Assembly: GCF_013386825.1 (NCBI RefSeq)
Contig: NZ_JACARC010000028.1
Span: 9,335-73,334 of the forward strand
Source: Pseudomonas sp. IPO3778
Lineage (GTDB): Bacteria > Pseudomonadota > Gammaproteobacteria > Pseudomonadales > Pseudomonadaceae
Direction of reading: 5' to 3'
Length of the DNA: 64,000 nt
How positions within the stretch are numbered: the stretch's first letter is position 1; every line of letters starts with the position of its first letter. The position numbers were made by a program, and so were the translations under genes. Below, piece after piece: positions 1 through 9,451 of the stretch. The notes beneath the pieces are model-generated. The model was given only the letters and a program-made list of their open reading frames with translations, ran no database searches and had not been told where the DNA came from.

Positions 1-40
1 CAAGCTCCCTCGCCACAACGGCCCGCTCCCACAGGGGATC
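1..40. repeat. REP element remnants at the window edge
   Basis: The first 17 bases match the closing arm of the GAGGGAGCTTGCTCCC-type repeats found at 26.8 and 37 kb. They run directly into a GCCCGCTCCCACAGGGG segment typical of a second REP type. The first element's partner arm presumably lies left of the window. Confidence 0.55.
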
Positions 41-48
41 TCCTCATA

Positions 49-72
49 ACAATAAATAATTCGCAGGTTCCC
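49..72 (+). promoter_or_regulatory. candidate Hfq/Crc CA motif and ribosome binding site of spdH
   Basis: AACAATAAATAA fits the AANAANAA pattern bound by Hfq with Crc in Pseudomonas. It lies directly before the CAGG that serves as ribosome binding site for the ATG at 73. Inference from pattern only. Confidence 0.4.
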
Positions 73-1935
73 ATGGACATCACCCGCCGCGACTTCCTCA
101 ACGGCGTCGCCATCACTGTTGCCGCTGGCATGACGCCACTGCAAATCCTCCAGGCCGCTCCTGATGGGCGCTACTATCCGCCCGCCCTCACCGGCTTGCG
201 TGGCAGCCATGCCGGCTCATTCGAAATCGCCCACCAGATGGGCTGGGAAAAGAAGGTCTTCGACACCGACAAACTGCCCATCACCGAAGACTACGACCTG
301 GTGGTGGTCGGCGGCGGCTTGAGCGGTTTGTCGGCGGCGTGGTTCTACCGTGAAAAACACCCGAAGGCGAAGATCCTGATCCTGGAGAACCACGACGACT
401 TCGGCGGCCATGCCAAGCGCAACGAGTTCCAGGCCGGCGGCCGGCTGATCATCGGCTACGGCGGCAGCGAGGCGTTCCAGTCGCCGAACCATCTTTACAG
501 CAAAGAAGTAAACGGACTGTTGAAGAAACTCGGGGTGAATATCAAGCGCTTCGAGACGGCCTTCGACCGTCAGTTCTACCCGGGCCTCGGTTTGTCACGC
601 GGGGTGTTCTTCGACAAGGAAAACTTCGGCGAAGACAAACTGGTCACCGGCGACCCGACGCCGATGGTGGCCGACGACATCGCCCCGGACCAACTGCATG
701 CGCGCGCCATCAGCGACTTCATCCATGACTTTCCGCTACCGGAAGCCGACCGTCAGGCATTGATTGCCCTGCATGTCGCACCCAAGGATTACTTGCCGGG
801 CAAGACTGCAGAGGAAAAGGCCGATTACCTGGCGGCCACCAGCTACCGCGATTTCCTGCTCAAGGACGTGGGACTGTCGGAAGGCGCGGTGAAGTACTTC
901 CAGAGCCGCACCAACGACTTCATGGCCTTGAGCATCGACGCCGTGGCGTCGGCTGATGCCTACAGCGTGGGTTTCCCGGGCTTCGGCGGAATGAACCTCG
1001 CGCCCATCAGCGAAGAAGCCGCAGCGGAAATGGAAGAGCCCTACATCTACCACTTCCCCGACGGCAACGCGTCGCTGGCGCGGCTGCTGGTGCGCAGCCT
1101 GATTCCCGCTGTGGCACCTGGGCACACCATGGACGACATCGTGCTGGCGCCGTTTGACTACGCCAAGCTTGATCAACCCAAGACGCCGGTGCGGGTGCGT
1201 TTGAACAGCACGGCGGTCAGTGTGCGCAACGTCGGCGACGGTGTGCATATCGGCTACAGCCGTGGCGGACAACTCGCACAGGTACGCGGCAAGCGCTGCA
1301 TCCTGGCCTGCTACAACATGATGATCCCGTACCTGCTGCGGGACCTGCCGGCAGCGCAGGCCCAGGCCTTGAGCCAGAACGTGAAGTACCCGCTGGTGTA
1401 CACCAAAGTCGTGGTGCGCAACTGGACGTCGTTCCAGAAGCTGGGGGTGCATGAGATCTACGCAGCGACCCAGCCCTACAGCCGGATCAAGCTGGATTAC
1501 CCGGTGAGCATGGGCGGTTACGAGCACCCGCGTGACCCGACGCAGCCGATTGGCCTGCACATGGTGTACGTGCCCACCAGCCCCAACAGCGGCATGAACG
1601 GCCGCGACCAGGCCCGCGCCGGGCGGGGCAAGTTGTATGGCCAGACGTTTGAACAACTGGAAGCGCAATTGCGGGACCAGTTGCAACGCATGCTCGGCCC
1701 GGGTGGCTTCAACCACCAGACCGACATTTTGGCGATCACTGTCAACCGTTGGTCACACGGCTATGCGACCTTCTCCAACAGTTTGTTTGACGATGCCGAT
1801 GAAAGCGAAAAGCTGAAAGACCTGGCGCGCAAGCCGGTGGGGCATGTGAGCATCGCCAACTCGGATGCGGCGTGGAGTGCGTATGCCCATGCGGCGATTG
1901 ATGAGGCGTATCGGGCGGTAGGTGAAGTGGGCTAA
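73..1935 (+). CDS. spdH: spermidine dehydrogenase, Tat-exported flavoprotein
   Basis: 620 residues. The N-terminus has a twin-arginine signal (TRRDFLNG, residues 4-11) followed by a hydrophobic stretch, so export as a folded periplasmic protein is likely. A Rossmann FAD motif (VVVGGGLSGLSA, about residues 77-88) and the following ENHDDFGGHAKRNEF segment mark an FAD-dependent amine oxidase/dehydrogenase. Length and Tat signal fit Pseudomonas SpdH, which cleaves spermidine oxidatively in polyamine use; the substrate is inferred from resemblance, not shown here. The ATG has a CAGG a few bases upstream. The gene stands alone and is followed by a perfect inverted repeat. The next gene, opgD, is also a Tat substrate. 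Confidence 0.85.
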   Translation: MDITRRDFLNGVAITVAAGMTPLQILQAAPDGRYYPPALTGLRGSHAGSFEIAHQMGWEKKVFDTDKLPITEDYDLVVVGGGLSGLSAAWFYREKHPKAKILILENHDDFGGHAKRNEFQAGGRLIIGYGGSEAFQSPNHLYSKEVNGLLKKLGVNIKRFETAFDRQFYPGLGLSRGVFFDKENFGEDKLVTGDPTPMVADDIAPDQLHARAISDFIHDFPLPEADRQALIALHVAPKDYLPGKTAEEKADYLAATSYRDFLLKDVGLSEGAVKYFQSRTNDFMALSIDAVASADAYSVGFPGFGGMNLAPISEEAAAEMEEPYIYHFPDGNASLARLLVRSLIPAVAPGHTMDDIVLAPFDYAKLDQPKTPVRVRLNSTAVSVRNVGDGVHIGYSRGGQLAQVRGKRCILACYNMMIPYLLRDLPAAQAQALSQNVKYPLVYTKVVVRNWTSFQKLGVHEIYAATQPYSRIKLDYPVSMGGYEHPRDPTQPIGLHMVYVPTSPNSGMNGRDQARAGRGKLYGQTFEQLEAQLRDQLQRMLGPGGFNHQTDILAITVNRWSHGYATFSNSLFDDADESEKLKDLARKPVGHVSIANSDAAWSAYAHAAIDEAYRAVGEVG

Positions 1936-1962
1936 TCCCGGCTCTCCAAGCAGAAGGGCTTT

Positions 1963-2094
1963 TGTGGCGAGGGGGCTTGTCCCCCGTTGGGCTGCGTAGC
2001 AGCCCCAAAAGCTGACTTGAATTCCTGCCTGGAAAGGGCGGTGGTTTAATGGGGCCGCTGCGCAGCCCAACGGGGGACAAGCCCCCTCGCCACA
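1963..2094. repeat. REPIN, GGGGGCTTGTCCCC type, 34-bp perfect arms
   Basis: The left arm starts TGTGGCGAGGGGGCTTGTCC at 1963-1996 and its exact reverse complement fills 2061-2094. The spacer is 64 bp. Two REP units in inverted orientation like this are the mobile form (REPIN) described in P. fluorescens. The hairpin could also attenuate read-through from spdH. Confidence 0.85.
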
Positions 2095-2318
2095 GAAAAT
2101 CCCATCTTCACAGACACCAGCGATGTGTAGAAACGTCTTGTTTCATATGCAACGCCATCAACCCGCCATCAATCATTTTTCCTTCCGCACCGAACCGCTT
2201 AAGCTATTTGGCATCTGTTTAATGTCCGTTGCGTTTGGCCGAAGGCATGTCCGAACCGTTTTCTTTGATCCAGCACGTGCCAGGAACGGCGCGGGATTGT
2301 TCACGACAGGTTGTATTT

Positions 2319-3944
2319 ATGCACCGCAGGAATTTGCTCAAAGCGTCCATGGCCATAGCGGCTTACACCGGTCTGTCGGCCAGTGGCCTGCTGGCCGCCA
2401 AAGCCTGGGCGGGCAATCGCGCCGCCGATGGCGAGGCCCAGACCTTCGACTTCGAGTCCCTGAAGATCCAGGCCAAGCAACTGGCCGGTAATCGCTATCA
2501 GGACACCAAGCAGGTGCTGCCGCCAACCCTGGCGACCATGACCCCGCAAAATTTCAACGCCATCGGCTACGACGGCAAGCATTCGCTGTGGAAAGAGTTG
2601 AACGGCCAGCTGGACGTGCAGTTCTTCCACGTCGGCATGGGTTTCAAGACGCCGGTGCGCATGCACAGCGTCAACCCGAAAACCCGCCAGTCCCGCGAGG
2701 TGCACTTCCGCCCTTCGCTGTTCAACTATGAAAAAACGACGGTAGACACCAAACAGCTGACCGGCGACCTGGGTTTCTCCGGCTTCAAGCTATTCAAGGC
2801 CCCGGAACTGGACCGCCACGACGTGCTGTCCTTCCTTGGCGCCAGCTACTTCCGGGCGGTTGATTCCACTGGCCAGTACGGCCTTTCCGCACGCGGCCTG
2901 GCCATCGATACCTACGCGAAGAAGCGCGAAGAGTTCCCGGACTTCACCCAGTTCTGGTTCGAAACCCCAGACAAGGACAGCACCCGCTTTGTGGTGTACG
3001 CCCTGCTGGATTCACCAAGCGCCACCGGTGCCTACCGCTTCGACATCGACTGCCAGGCCAACCAGGTGGTGATGGCCATCGACGCCCATATCAACGCGCG
3101 TACCGCCATCGAACAGTTGGGCATCGCACCGATGACCAGCATGTTCAGCTGCGGCACCGTCGAGCGGCGGATGTGCGACACCATCCACCCGCAAATCCAC
3201 GATTCGGACCGCCTGGCCATGTGGCGCGGCAATGGCGAGTGGATCTGCCGCCCGCTGAACAACCCAGCCACCCTGCAATTCAACGCCTTTGCCGACACCG
3301 ACCCGAAAGGCTTCGGCCTGGTGCAGACCGACCATGAGTTTGCGAGCTACCAGGACACCGTTGACTGGTACAGCAAACGCCCAAGCCTGTGGGTAGAACC
3401 TACAACCGCGTGGGGCGAAGGCTCTATCGACCTGCTGGAAATTCCTACCACTGGCGAGACCCTGGACAACATCGTGGCCTTCTGGACCCCGAAAAAGCCC
3501 GTGGCTGCCGGCGATTCCCTGAACTACGGCTACAAGCTCTACTGGAGCGCCCTGCCGCCGGTCAGCACCCCGTTGGCGCAGGTTAACGCCACCCGTTCGG
3601 GTATGGGCGGCTTCACCGAAGGCTGGGCACCGGGGGAGCATTACCCTGAAGTGTGGGCGCGACGCTTTGCCGTGGACTTCAACGGCGGCGGGCTGGATCG
3701 TTTGCCTGAAGGCACCGGGATCGAACCGGTGGTGACCTGCTCCCATGGTGAGGTCAAAGACTTCAGCGTATTGGTGCTGGATGCCATCAAGGGTTATCGC
3801 ATTCTGTTTGACTGGTACCCGACCAGCGACAGTGTCGAGCCGGTTGAACTGCGACTGTTCATCAAAACCCAGGACCGCACCTTGAGTGAAACCTGGCTGT
3901 ACCAGTACTTCCCGCCCGCGCCCGACAAGCGCAAGTACACCTGA
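2319..3944 (+). CDS. opgD: periplasmic glucan biosynthesis protein OpgD/MdoD
   Basis: 541 residues from the ATG at 2319. A further in-frame ATG lies 90 bases upstream, but 2319 starts a proper twin-arginine signal ([11 protein letters not shown] plus a hydrophobic core ending AAKAWA), so I chose it. The body is an OpgG/OpgD-type protein ([34 protein letters not shown]). The family acts in the periplasm in making or tailoring osmoregulated periplasmic glucans; OpgD differs from OpgG in using the Tat route and in its length near 540. It is followed by a perfect 24-bp palindrome. Confidence 0.88.
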   Translation: MHRRNLLKASMAIAAYTGLSASGLLAAKAWAGNRAADGEAQTFDFESLKIQAKQLAGNRYQDTKQVLPPTLATMTPQNFNAIGYDGKHSLWKELNGQLDVQFFHVGMGFKTPVRMHSVNPKTRQSREVHFRPSLFNYEKTTVDTKQLTGDLGFSGFKLFKAPELDRHDVLSFLGASYFRAVDSTGQYGLSARGLAIDTYAKKREEFPDFTQFWFETPDKDSTRFVVYALLDSPSATGAYRFDIDCQANQVVMAIDAHINARTAIEQLGIAPMTSMFSCGTVERRMCDTIHPQIHDSDRLAMWRGNGEWICRPLNNPATLQFNAFADTDPKGFGLVQTDHEFASYQDTVDWYSKRPSLWVEPTTAWGEGSIDLLEIPTTGETLDNIVAFWTPKKPVAAGDSLNYGYKLYWSALPPVSTPLAQVNATRSGMGGFTEGWAPGEHYPEVWARRFAVDFNGGGLDRLPEGTGIEPVVTCSHGEVKDFSVLVLDAIKGYRILFDWYPTSDSVEPVELRLFIKTQDRTLSETWLYQYFPPAPDKRKYT

Positions 3945-3951
3945 TACCGAA

Positions 3952-3975
3952 CGTTCCCACGCTTGCGTGGGAACG
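3952..3975. repeat. palindromic repeat CGTTCCCACGC-TT-GCGTGGGAACG
   Basis: Perfect 11-bp arms with a 2-base loop, just after opgD and before the convergent small gene. The same motif family recurs upstream of guaB (56959-57074). There is no T-run, so it is a dispersed repeat rather than a canonical terminator. Confidence 0.7.
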
Positions 3976-3989
3976 CCCCCTCGGCGCTA

Positions 3990-4175
3990 TCAGAACCGCG
4001 AAATACTCTTCATCGCCCCGATCAAATACCGCATCGCCACCTGATCGCTCTCGGTCAGGGCGCGGTATTGCTCCAGCAATTGCGCCTCATCCGAACTCAA
4101 GCGTCGGCTACGCAGGGACATCCTGCGGGCCAGAAACGACGAAAAAAGCCCCGCAACACCACAAGACTTGGCCAT
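3990..4175 (-). CDS. conserved small protein of unknown function, 61 aa
   Basis: The ATG at 4175 is preceded by GAGGAGA at good spacing, which decides the start over longer in-frame options. The product begins MAKSCGVAGLFSSFLARR and has an amphipathic second half (SSDEAQLLEQYRALTESDQV) that looks like the tail of a small helical regulator. No DNA-binding helix-turn-helix is visible. Family not recognised. It is convergent with opgD and has its own spacer upstream, so it is probably transcribed alone. Confidence 0.6.
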   Translation of the reverse strand: MAKSCGVAGLFSSFLARRMSLRSRRLSSDEAQLLEQYRALTESDQVAMRYLIGAMKSISRF

Positions 4176-4235
4176 GGACGGTCTCCTCGTATCCATCAAC
4201 TGCTCCTGGTTGCCCATCACCTCATCCCTCGACAC

Positions 4236-4376
4236 GCAATGCCTGCGAGGATCAACCGACTGACTTCCTGGGCCAGAGATCAGACTTACCGTAAGCGTAG
4301 AAACTATCTTGCCGGGCGTGAGGCTTTTTTAGAGTAATCACTTAAAAAAGTGCTTATGAGGCAATGACCTACAGCA
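4236..4376. other. intergenic spacer, no gene seen
   Basis: Lies between the 61-aa gene and the GNAT gene, both on the minus strand. It is A+T-rich around 4325-4350, where ACTTAAAAAAGTG forms a small palindrome, and it probably holds the promoter of the small gene. Nothing else recognised. Confidence 0.4.
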
Positions 4377-4913
4377 CTATCCCACAAGAGGGCGATACAA
4401 ATGGATGTCGTGCGGTTCCTGTTGATACAGCTCGGGGTCCGGCTGTTTGAGCAGGCGGCAACCGTGCCTGAGATAAAACTCCACCGTGTTACGTGACTCC
4501 GTGGCCGATACATATAACGCCTCGGCGCCGGCTGCGCGGGCGTGCCCGCAGGCCAGGGCAAACAGCTGGCCACCCAGGCCCAGGCCACGGACGCCGTGGC
4601 TCACATGCAGGAATTTGAGCTGGAGCATCTGCAGGCCCTGATGGTGGATAACCCGGCGGTCCACCACCACGGCGGCCAGCAGCCTTTCACTGTCGAACAC
4701 CCCGTGCAGCCAACCACCGCGCTTAAGGCATGCATGCAAGGCCACGGCGTCCTGCTCGGCCTCGCCCTCGGGCCAGCCGCGCATGTCGTGGCACTCGGGG
4801 TACAGCAGCAACTCGCCGTGTTCCACCCGATAGCACGCCTCGATCCGTTCGGTGCGGTCAATCAGCGCCAGCAGCGGCAGGTCCTTTTCGGCGAGATCAC
4901 GCTTGATCAACAT
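4377..4913 (-). CDS. GNAT family N-acetyltransferase
   Basis: 178 residues from the ATG at 4911-4913; a TTG-initiated form ten residues longer is possible. Acetyl-CoA binding is shown by the motif-A segment VRGLGLGGQLFALACGHARA, followed by ALYVSATESRNTVEFYLRHG, the usual strand-helix end of the GNAT fold. Substrate unknown. The start overlaps the end of the upstream kinase-like gene by 17 bases and has no convincing ribosome binding site, so translation is probably coupled and the two genes form one transcription unit. Confidence 0.82.
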   Translation of the reverse strand: MLIKRDLAEKDLPLLALIDRTERIEACYRVEHGELLLYPECHDMRGWPEGEAEQDAVALHACLKRGGWLHGVFDSERLLAAVVVDRRVIHHQGLQMLQLKFLHVSHGVRGLGLGGQLFALACGHARAAGAEALYVSATESRNTVEFYLRHGCRLLKQPDPELYQQEPHDIHLYRPLVG

Positions 4914-5397
4914 GCTGTGTTTGCGCTGGAGGATAGTGAACAAGATTGAAGCCTTCAGCAGGCGTTGGCGCTTCGAAATAGCCGGTGATCAGGTCGAACT
5001 GGGCGTCACTGGTTTCGAACGCGTGGGTGCCGGCGGCGTTACGCGCCCGCAGGCGGGCCTTGCAGACCTCGTCCGGCACGTCCAGGTAATGCAATCGGTG
5101 GTCAGTGCCCGCGCCCTCGAACAACGAACGCATCCAGCGGCGACTGGCCAAGGTGTTGGCGGGAAAATCCAGCACCACCGAGAGACCGGCCTTGAGCAAC
5201 GAAATGATGTGCGCCGTCAACGCATCGCGCAGCTGGCCGGTGCAACGCACATAGTCACCGAGGGCGTTGATCTGCCCGGGATAGAGCCGAGCCAGCCATT
5301 CATCCTCGCTGATCAATACCGTCTGGGAGCCCTGGGACAACTGCTGAGTCAGGGTCGATTTGCCGGATGCGATTTTGCCGCAGATCAGGTGCAACAT
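4897..5397 (-). CDS. P-loop ATPase / small-molecule kinase-like protein
   Basis: 166 residues. AAGGAGA six bases before the ATG at 5397 decides the start; in-frame codons upstream run through a terminator. Walker A is GKIASGKST (about residues 7-15). LISEDEWLARLYPGQ and VVLDFPANTLASRRW resemble the acceptor-site and Walker B regions of the AAA_33/zeta-toxin-like kinase superfamily. LDVPDEVCKARLRARNAAG is the lid-like arginine-rich segment. Substrate unknown. It is translationally coupled to the following GNAT gene, which may point to successive modification of one small molecule, but that is inference. Confidence 0.75.
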   Translation of the reverse strand: MLHLICGKIASGKSTLTQQLSQGSQTVLISEDEWLARLYPGQINALGDYVRCTGQLRDALTAHIISLLKAGLSVVLDFPANTLASRRWMRSLFEGAGTDHRLHYLDVPDEVCKARLRARNAAGTHAFETSDAQFDLITGYFEAPTPAEGFNLVHYPPAQTQHVDQA

Positions 5398-5444
5398 GAG
5401 CGTCTCCTTGTGTCGCAGGGCTTGGCCGGTCATCGGCGGGCAAT

Positions 5445-5476
5445 AAAAAACCCGCCGGTTCAAGGGCGGGTTTTTC
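5445..5476. terminator. intrinsic terminator, bidirectional
   Basis: AAAAAACCCGCC-GGTTCAAG-GGCGGGTTTTT: a strong GC stem with an A-run before and a T-run after. On the minus strand it would end transcription from the old-yellow-enzyme gene before the kinase/GNAT pair. Confidence 0.8.
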
Positions 5477-5589
5477 ATGCTTATCCAGCACGCGTCAACC
5501 CGCCCTCTCCTGGAGGGTGGGAATAATCGAAGCGTTCAGTAATAGAGTCATACGTTCGACCTTAGCTTCAGGCACATTCCTGCACAAGG

Positions 5590-6696
5590 TTAATCCCGCA
5601 AATCCGACTCATGAATCGGCTGGTCCCTATGGGTTGCCCGCTGATACTGCGCCGGCCAGATCGCCTTGCGTCCACCCAGGTCATCGTCGGCATGCAGCGG
5701 CCAGTACGGATCACGCAACAACTCACGGGCGAGGAAGATGATATCGGCCTGGCAGGTACGCAGGATGTGCTCGGCCTGGGCGGGCTCGGTAATCATGCCC
5801 ACGGTGCCGGTGGCGATCCCCGACTCTTTGCGCACACGCTCGGCGAAGCGGGTCTGGTAACCGGGGCCCGTAGGAATTTCCGCATTGGCGGCGGTGCCGC
5901 CGGAGGAGACGTCGATCAGGTCCACGCCCAGGTCTTTCAGGCGGCGAGCCAGCTCCACGGTTTCATCCGGGTTCCAGCCGTCTTCAACCCAATCGGTGGC
6001 CGACACCCGCACAAACAGCGGCAGGTCTTGCGGCCAGGCTTCACGCACCGCCGTGGTCACTTGCAGCACCAGGCGGATGCGGTTTTCGAACGAACCGCCG
6101 TATTGGTCCTGACGTTGGTTGCTCAGGGGCGAGAGAAATTGATGCAACAGGTAGCCATGGGCGGCATGGATTTCCGCCACTTTAAAACCGGCGGTCAACG
6201 CACGCTTGGCGGCGCAAACAAAGTCAGCGATCACTTGCTGAATCTGCCCTTCGTCCAGTTGTTTGGGCGAGGTGTGCTGCGGGTCAAAGGCAATCGGCGA
6301 TGGACCCACCGGCACCCAGCCGCCGTCTTCCGGCTTGACGCTGCCGTGCTTGCCGATCCACGGGCGGTGCGTACTGGCCTTGCGCCCGGCGTGGGCCAGT
6401 TGAATGCCCGCCACCGCACCCTGGGCGTTGATAAAGCGCGTGATGCGTTGCAGGGGTTCGATCTGTTCGTCGTTCCACAGGCCCAGGTCCTGGGCGGTGA
6501 TGCGGCCATCGGCGGTGATCGCGGTGGCTTCGGTAAAGATCAGCCCGGCACCGCCCACGGCACGGCTGCCGAGGTGCACCAGGTGCCAGTCATTGGCCAG
6601 GCCATCGACACTGGAGTACTGGCACATCGGTGATACGGCGATGCGATTGAGCAGGGTCAGTTGGCGCAGGGTATAGGGTTCAAGCAGCAGACTCAT
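5590..6696 (-). CDS. NADH:flavin oxidoreductase, old yellow enzyme family (XenA/YqjM-like)
   Basis: 368 residues, single FMN-binding TIM barrel. The start ATG has AGAGG upstream. N-terminal EPYTLRQLTLLNRIAVSPMC with Cys25 is typical of the thermophilic-like OYE class (XenA, YqjM), where this cysteine tunes the flavin. HAGRKAST and EIHAAHGYLLHQFLSP carry the substrate-binding and structural residues, and GTVGMITEPAQAEHIL lies near the phosphate site. The family reduces activated C=C bonds (enones, nitro compounds) with NAD(P)H in the cytoplasm. The physiological substrate cannot be read from the sequence. Single gene followed by a terminator. Confidence 0.85.
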   Translation of the reverse strand: MSLLLEPYTLRQLTLLNRIAVSPMCQYSSVDGLANDWHLVHLGSRAVGGAGLIFTEATAITADGRITAQDLGLWNDEQIEPLQRITRFINAQGAVAGIQLAHAGRKASTHRPWIGKHGSVKPEDGGWVPVGPSPIAFDPQHTSPKQLDEGQIQQVIADFVCAAKRALTAGFKVAEIHAAHGYLLHQFLSPLSNQRQDQYGGSFENRIRLVLQVTTAVREAWPQDLPLFVRVSATDWVEDGWNPDETVELARRLKDLGVDLIDVSSGGTAANAEIPTGPGYQTRFAERVRKESGIATGTVGMITEPAQAEHILRTCQADIIFLARELLRDPYWPLHADDDLGGRKAIWPAQYQRATHRDQPIHESDLRD

Positions 6697-6847
6697 GGGG
6701 CACCTCTTTTATGCAGTGGGCAGGCTCCAGGGTTCTGTTTGAACGGTCGACGAAAAGCCCGTCCCCGGCGGGCTGAAATAAGACAAGGTCACAAGACCGA
6801 TCACACAGTGCTTAGAGACTAGTCGACAACAGAGGATTGCACAGGGT

Positions 6848-8557
6848 TCAGCGCGGCTCGATATGGGCAATCATCAGTTGCACGGTTTCCTGGCCACGGA
6901 ACTCGTTCACGTCGAGCTTGTAGGCCAGTTCAACCCAGCGAATGGTGGGGTTTGGCCAGATCTCACGGTCGATACCGAAGGCGATGCCATCGAGCTTCAC
7001 CGAACCACACTCGCTCTTGAGCACCACTTTCAGGTGCCGCTCGCCGACGACGCGCTGCTCCACCAACTGGAACACGCCGTGAAACAACGGCTCGGGGAAA
7101 TGCTGCCCCCACGGCCCGGCATTGCGCAGGGCGCGGGCCAACTCCAGGTGAAACTCTTCAACCGCCAGGGTGCCGTCGGACAGCAGGCGGCCCGTCAGGT
7201 CTTCTTCACGCAGTTGCCGGCGCACTTCAGCGTCAAACGCCTCGGCGAACAGTGGGAAGTTGGCCTCGGGCAAGGTAAGGCCTGCGGCCATGGCGTGACC
7301 GCCGTATTTGGCGATCAACGTCGGATGCTGGCTGGCCACCACGGCCAGGGCGTCACGGATATGAAAGCCCGGCACGGAACGCCCGGAGCCCTTGAGCAGG
7401 CCGTCGCCGGCGTCAGCAAAGGCGATGGTCGGGCGGAAGTAGCGCTCTTTCATCCGTGAAGCGAGGATGCCGATCACGCCCTGGTGCCATTCCGGGTCGA
7501 ACAGGCACAAGCCATACGGCATGGATTCCACCGGCAAGTCCTTGAGCTGGGCCAGGGCCTCGCGCTGCATGCCTTGTTCGATGGATTTGCGGTCCTGGTT
7601 CATGCCGTCCAGTTGCGCGGCCATTTCCCGGGCGGCGGCGACATCCGTGGTGAGCAGGCATTCGATGCCCAGGCTCATGTCATCCAGGCGACCGGCGGCG
7701 TTCAGCCGTGGGCCGAGGATAAAACCGAGGTCGGTGGACGTGATGCGTGCATGATCGCGCTTGGCCACTTCGAGGATCGCCTTGATCCCCGGCCGGGCGC
7801 GACCGGCGCGAATGCGTTCCAGGCCCTGATAGACCAGGATACGGTTGTTGGCGTCCAGCGGGACCACGTCGGCCACGCTGCCCAGGGCCACTAGGTCCAG
7901 CAGTTCGCCGATATTTGGCTGGGGTTTGTTCTCGTACCAGCCGAGGCTGCGCAAACGCGCGCGCAGGGCCATCAGCACGTAGAAGATCACGCCCACGCCC
8001 GCCAGCGCCTTGCTGGGGAATTCACAGCCCGGCTGGTTCGGGTTGACGATGGCGTCGGCCGCCGGCAGTTCGTCGCCCGGCAAGTGGTGGTCGGTGACCA
8101 GCACCTTGAGCCCCGCCGCTTTCGCAGCCGCCACGCCTTCGACGCTGGAGATGCCGTTGTCCACGGTGATCAGCAGCTGTGGCTGGCGCTGCAAGGCCAC
8201 GGCGACGATTTCCGGGGTCAGGCCGTAGCCGTACTCGAAACGGTTAGGCACCAGGTAGTCGACATGGGCGGCACCCAACAAACGCAGGCCCAGGGTGCCC
8301 ACGGTGCTCGCAGTGGCGCCGTCAGCGTCGAAGTCGCCCACGATCAGGATCCGCTGGCGCTGCTCCAGGGCCGTTACCAGCAGGTCCACCGCGGCATCGA
8401 TGCCCTTGAGCTGCTGATACGGAATCAGCCGCGCCAGGCTTTTATCCAGCTCGGCTTCCGATTGCACCCCGCGTGCGGCGTAGAGACGGGTCAACAACGG
8501 CGGCAATTCACCGAGGAATGGCAGGACGGCGGGCAACGGGCGAGGATCGATACGCAT
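6848..8557 (-). CDS. recJ: single-stranded-DNA-specific exonuclease RecJ
   Basis: 569 residues, normal for pseudomonad RecJ. DHH-phosphoesterase motifs are in order: GDFDADG (Asp75, 77, 79), TVDNGI (Asp133) and TDHH (156-158), followed by the DHHA1 domain with GSGRSVPGFHIRDAL and KYGGHAMAAG and a C-terminal OB-fold region. It degrades single-stranded DNA 5' to 3' in recombination, mismatch and base-excision repair. The ATG has no strong ribosome binding site. In E. coli recJ sits with dsbC and xerD; here those genes lie 6-8 kb further along on the same strand. Confidence 0.95.
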   Translation of the reverse strand: MRIDPRPLPAVLPFLGELPPLLTRLYAARGVQSEAELDKSLARLIPYQQLKGIDAAVDLLVTALEQRQRILIVGDFDADGATASTVGTLGLRLLGAAHVDYLVPNRFEYGYGLTPEIVAVALQRQPQLLITVDNGISSVEGVAAAKAAGLKVLVTDHHLPGDELPAADAIVNPNQPGCEFPSKALAGVGVIFYVLMALRARLRSLGWYENKPQPNIGELLDLVALGSVADVVPLDANNRILVYQGLERIRAGRARPGIKAILEVAKRDHARITSTDLGFILGPRLNAAGRLDDMSLGIECLLTTDVAAAREMAAQLDGMNQDRKSIEQGMQREALAQLKDLPVESMPYGLCLFDPEWHQGVIGILASRMKERYFRPTIAFADAGDGLLKGSGRSVPGFHIRDALAVVASQHPTLIAKYGGHAMAAGLTLPEANFPLFAEAFDAEVRRQLREEDLTGRLLSDGTLAVEEFHLELARALRNAGPWGQHFPEPLFHGVFQLVEQRVVGERHLKVVLKSECGSVKLDGIAFGIDREIWPNPTIRWVELAYKLDVNEFRGQETVQLMIAHIEPR

Positions 8558-8622
8558 GGGGTGACGGAAACTTCTCTTTAATACAGCGTTGAAAATTTAT
8601 GCTGAAAACAGCGGTGATCCCT

Positions 8623-8729
8623 TGTGGGAGCTGTCGAGCCCCGGCGAGGCTGCGATAGGGTCACCTCGGTGTACCTGTCAGACCGCAGCGCCTGCATCGC
8701 AGCCTCGCTAAAGCTCGACAGCTCCCACA
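8623..8729. repeat. inverted REP-like pair, GTGGGAGCTGTCGAG type
   Basis: TGTGGGAGCTGTCGAG at the left end and its reverse complement at the right end, with GCGAGGCTGCGAT / ATCGCAGCCTCGC subarms inside. The sequence differs from the other REP families in the window but has the same doublet architecture. It lies between yaeQ and recJ. Confidence 0.75.
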
Positions 8730-8760
8730 CTCGACCAGCGTCCAATCAGTTATCGACGTT

Positions 8761-9303
8761 TCAGCCGCGCTCGCCAGCCAGCCATTCCAGCTGGACTTCA
8801 TGCTGGCCACGGTCATCGGTCACGAAGATCGTGCCTTCGCTGATCATCACGTCCCACTTGATCACCCGTGGCATGTCCTTGGCCAGGACTTCCAGGATTT
8901 CCTGGGGTACGGCGGCGATGCTCACGTTTTTCAGATTTTTCGCCACCGGTACCACTTTGCCTTCCCACACGCGCAGGCTGCCGTAGGCCAGCAAGGTGGT
9001 GCGTTCGGTACGGCGGGAACACCAGGTCAGGCGGTCTGCATCCGGCTGGCCGACTTCGATCCAGTGCAGGACGCGATCATCCAGGCTTTTTTCCCACAAT
9101 GCCGGCTCGTCTACATCCGACAAGCCACGACCAAAAGACAACTGCTCGTTGTAGAAAAGGGCGTAGGCCAGCAAGCGCACGGTCATGCGCTCTTCGGTTT
9201 CCGAAGGATGGCGGGCGATGGTCTGCTTGACGCTCTCGTACACCGAACGATCAAGGTCGGTGAGGTTGAGTTCAAACTTGTAGGTCGTGGACGGCTGGGC
9301 CAT
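8761..9303 (-). CDS. yaeQ: YaeQ family protein
   Basis: 180 residues from the ATG at 9301-9303, preceded by AGAAG; an extension to 9336 adds residues not typical of the family. Recognised from TYKFELNLTDLDRSVYESVKQTIARHPSETEERMTVRLLAYAL and the C-terminal FVTDDRGQHEVQLEWLAGERG, spread over the PD-(D/E)XK-like YaeQ fold. Role unresolved: the E. coli protein was tied to haemolysin expression through RfaH but has no established activity. Same strand as recJ, separated from it by a REP doublet. Confidence 0.88.
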   Translation of the reverse strand: MAQPSTTYKFELNLTDLDRSVYESVKQTIARHPSETEERMTVRLLAYALFYNEQLSFGRGLSDVDEPALWEKSLDDRVLHWIEVGQPDADRLTWCSRRTERTTLLAYGSLRVWEGKVVPVAKNLKNVSIAAVPQEILEVLAKDMPRVIKWDVMISEGTIFVTDDRGQHEVQLEWLAGERG

Positions 9304-9451
9304 GAACGGACTTCTAGAGACAGGGAAAGGCGGCAAGTCTAACCGATGGCGAGGTGATTCAACGAATCCTGCGCTGCATCATCCTTATCACTGCGCCACT
9401 CGCCTATGTTAAAAGGCATCACATCCCCGCACTGCGCTTGAAAGGATCCCC

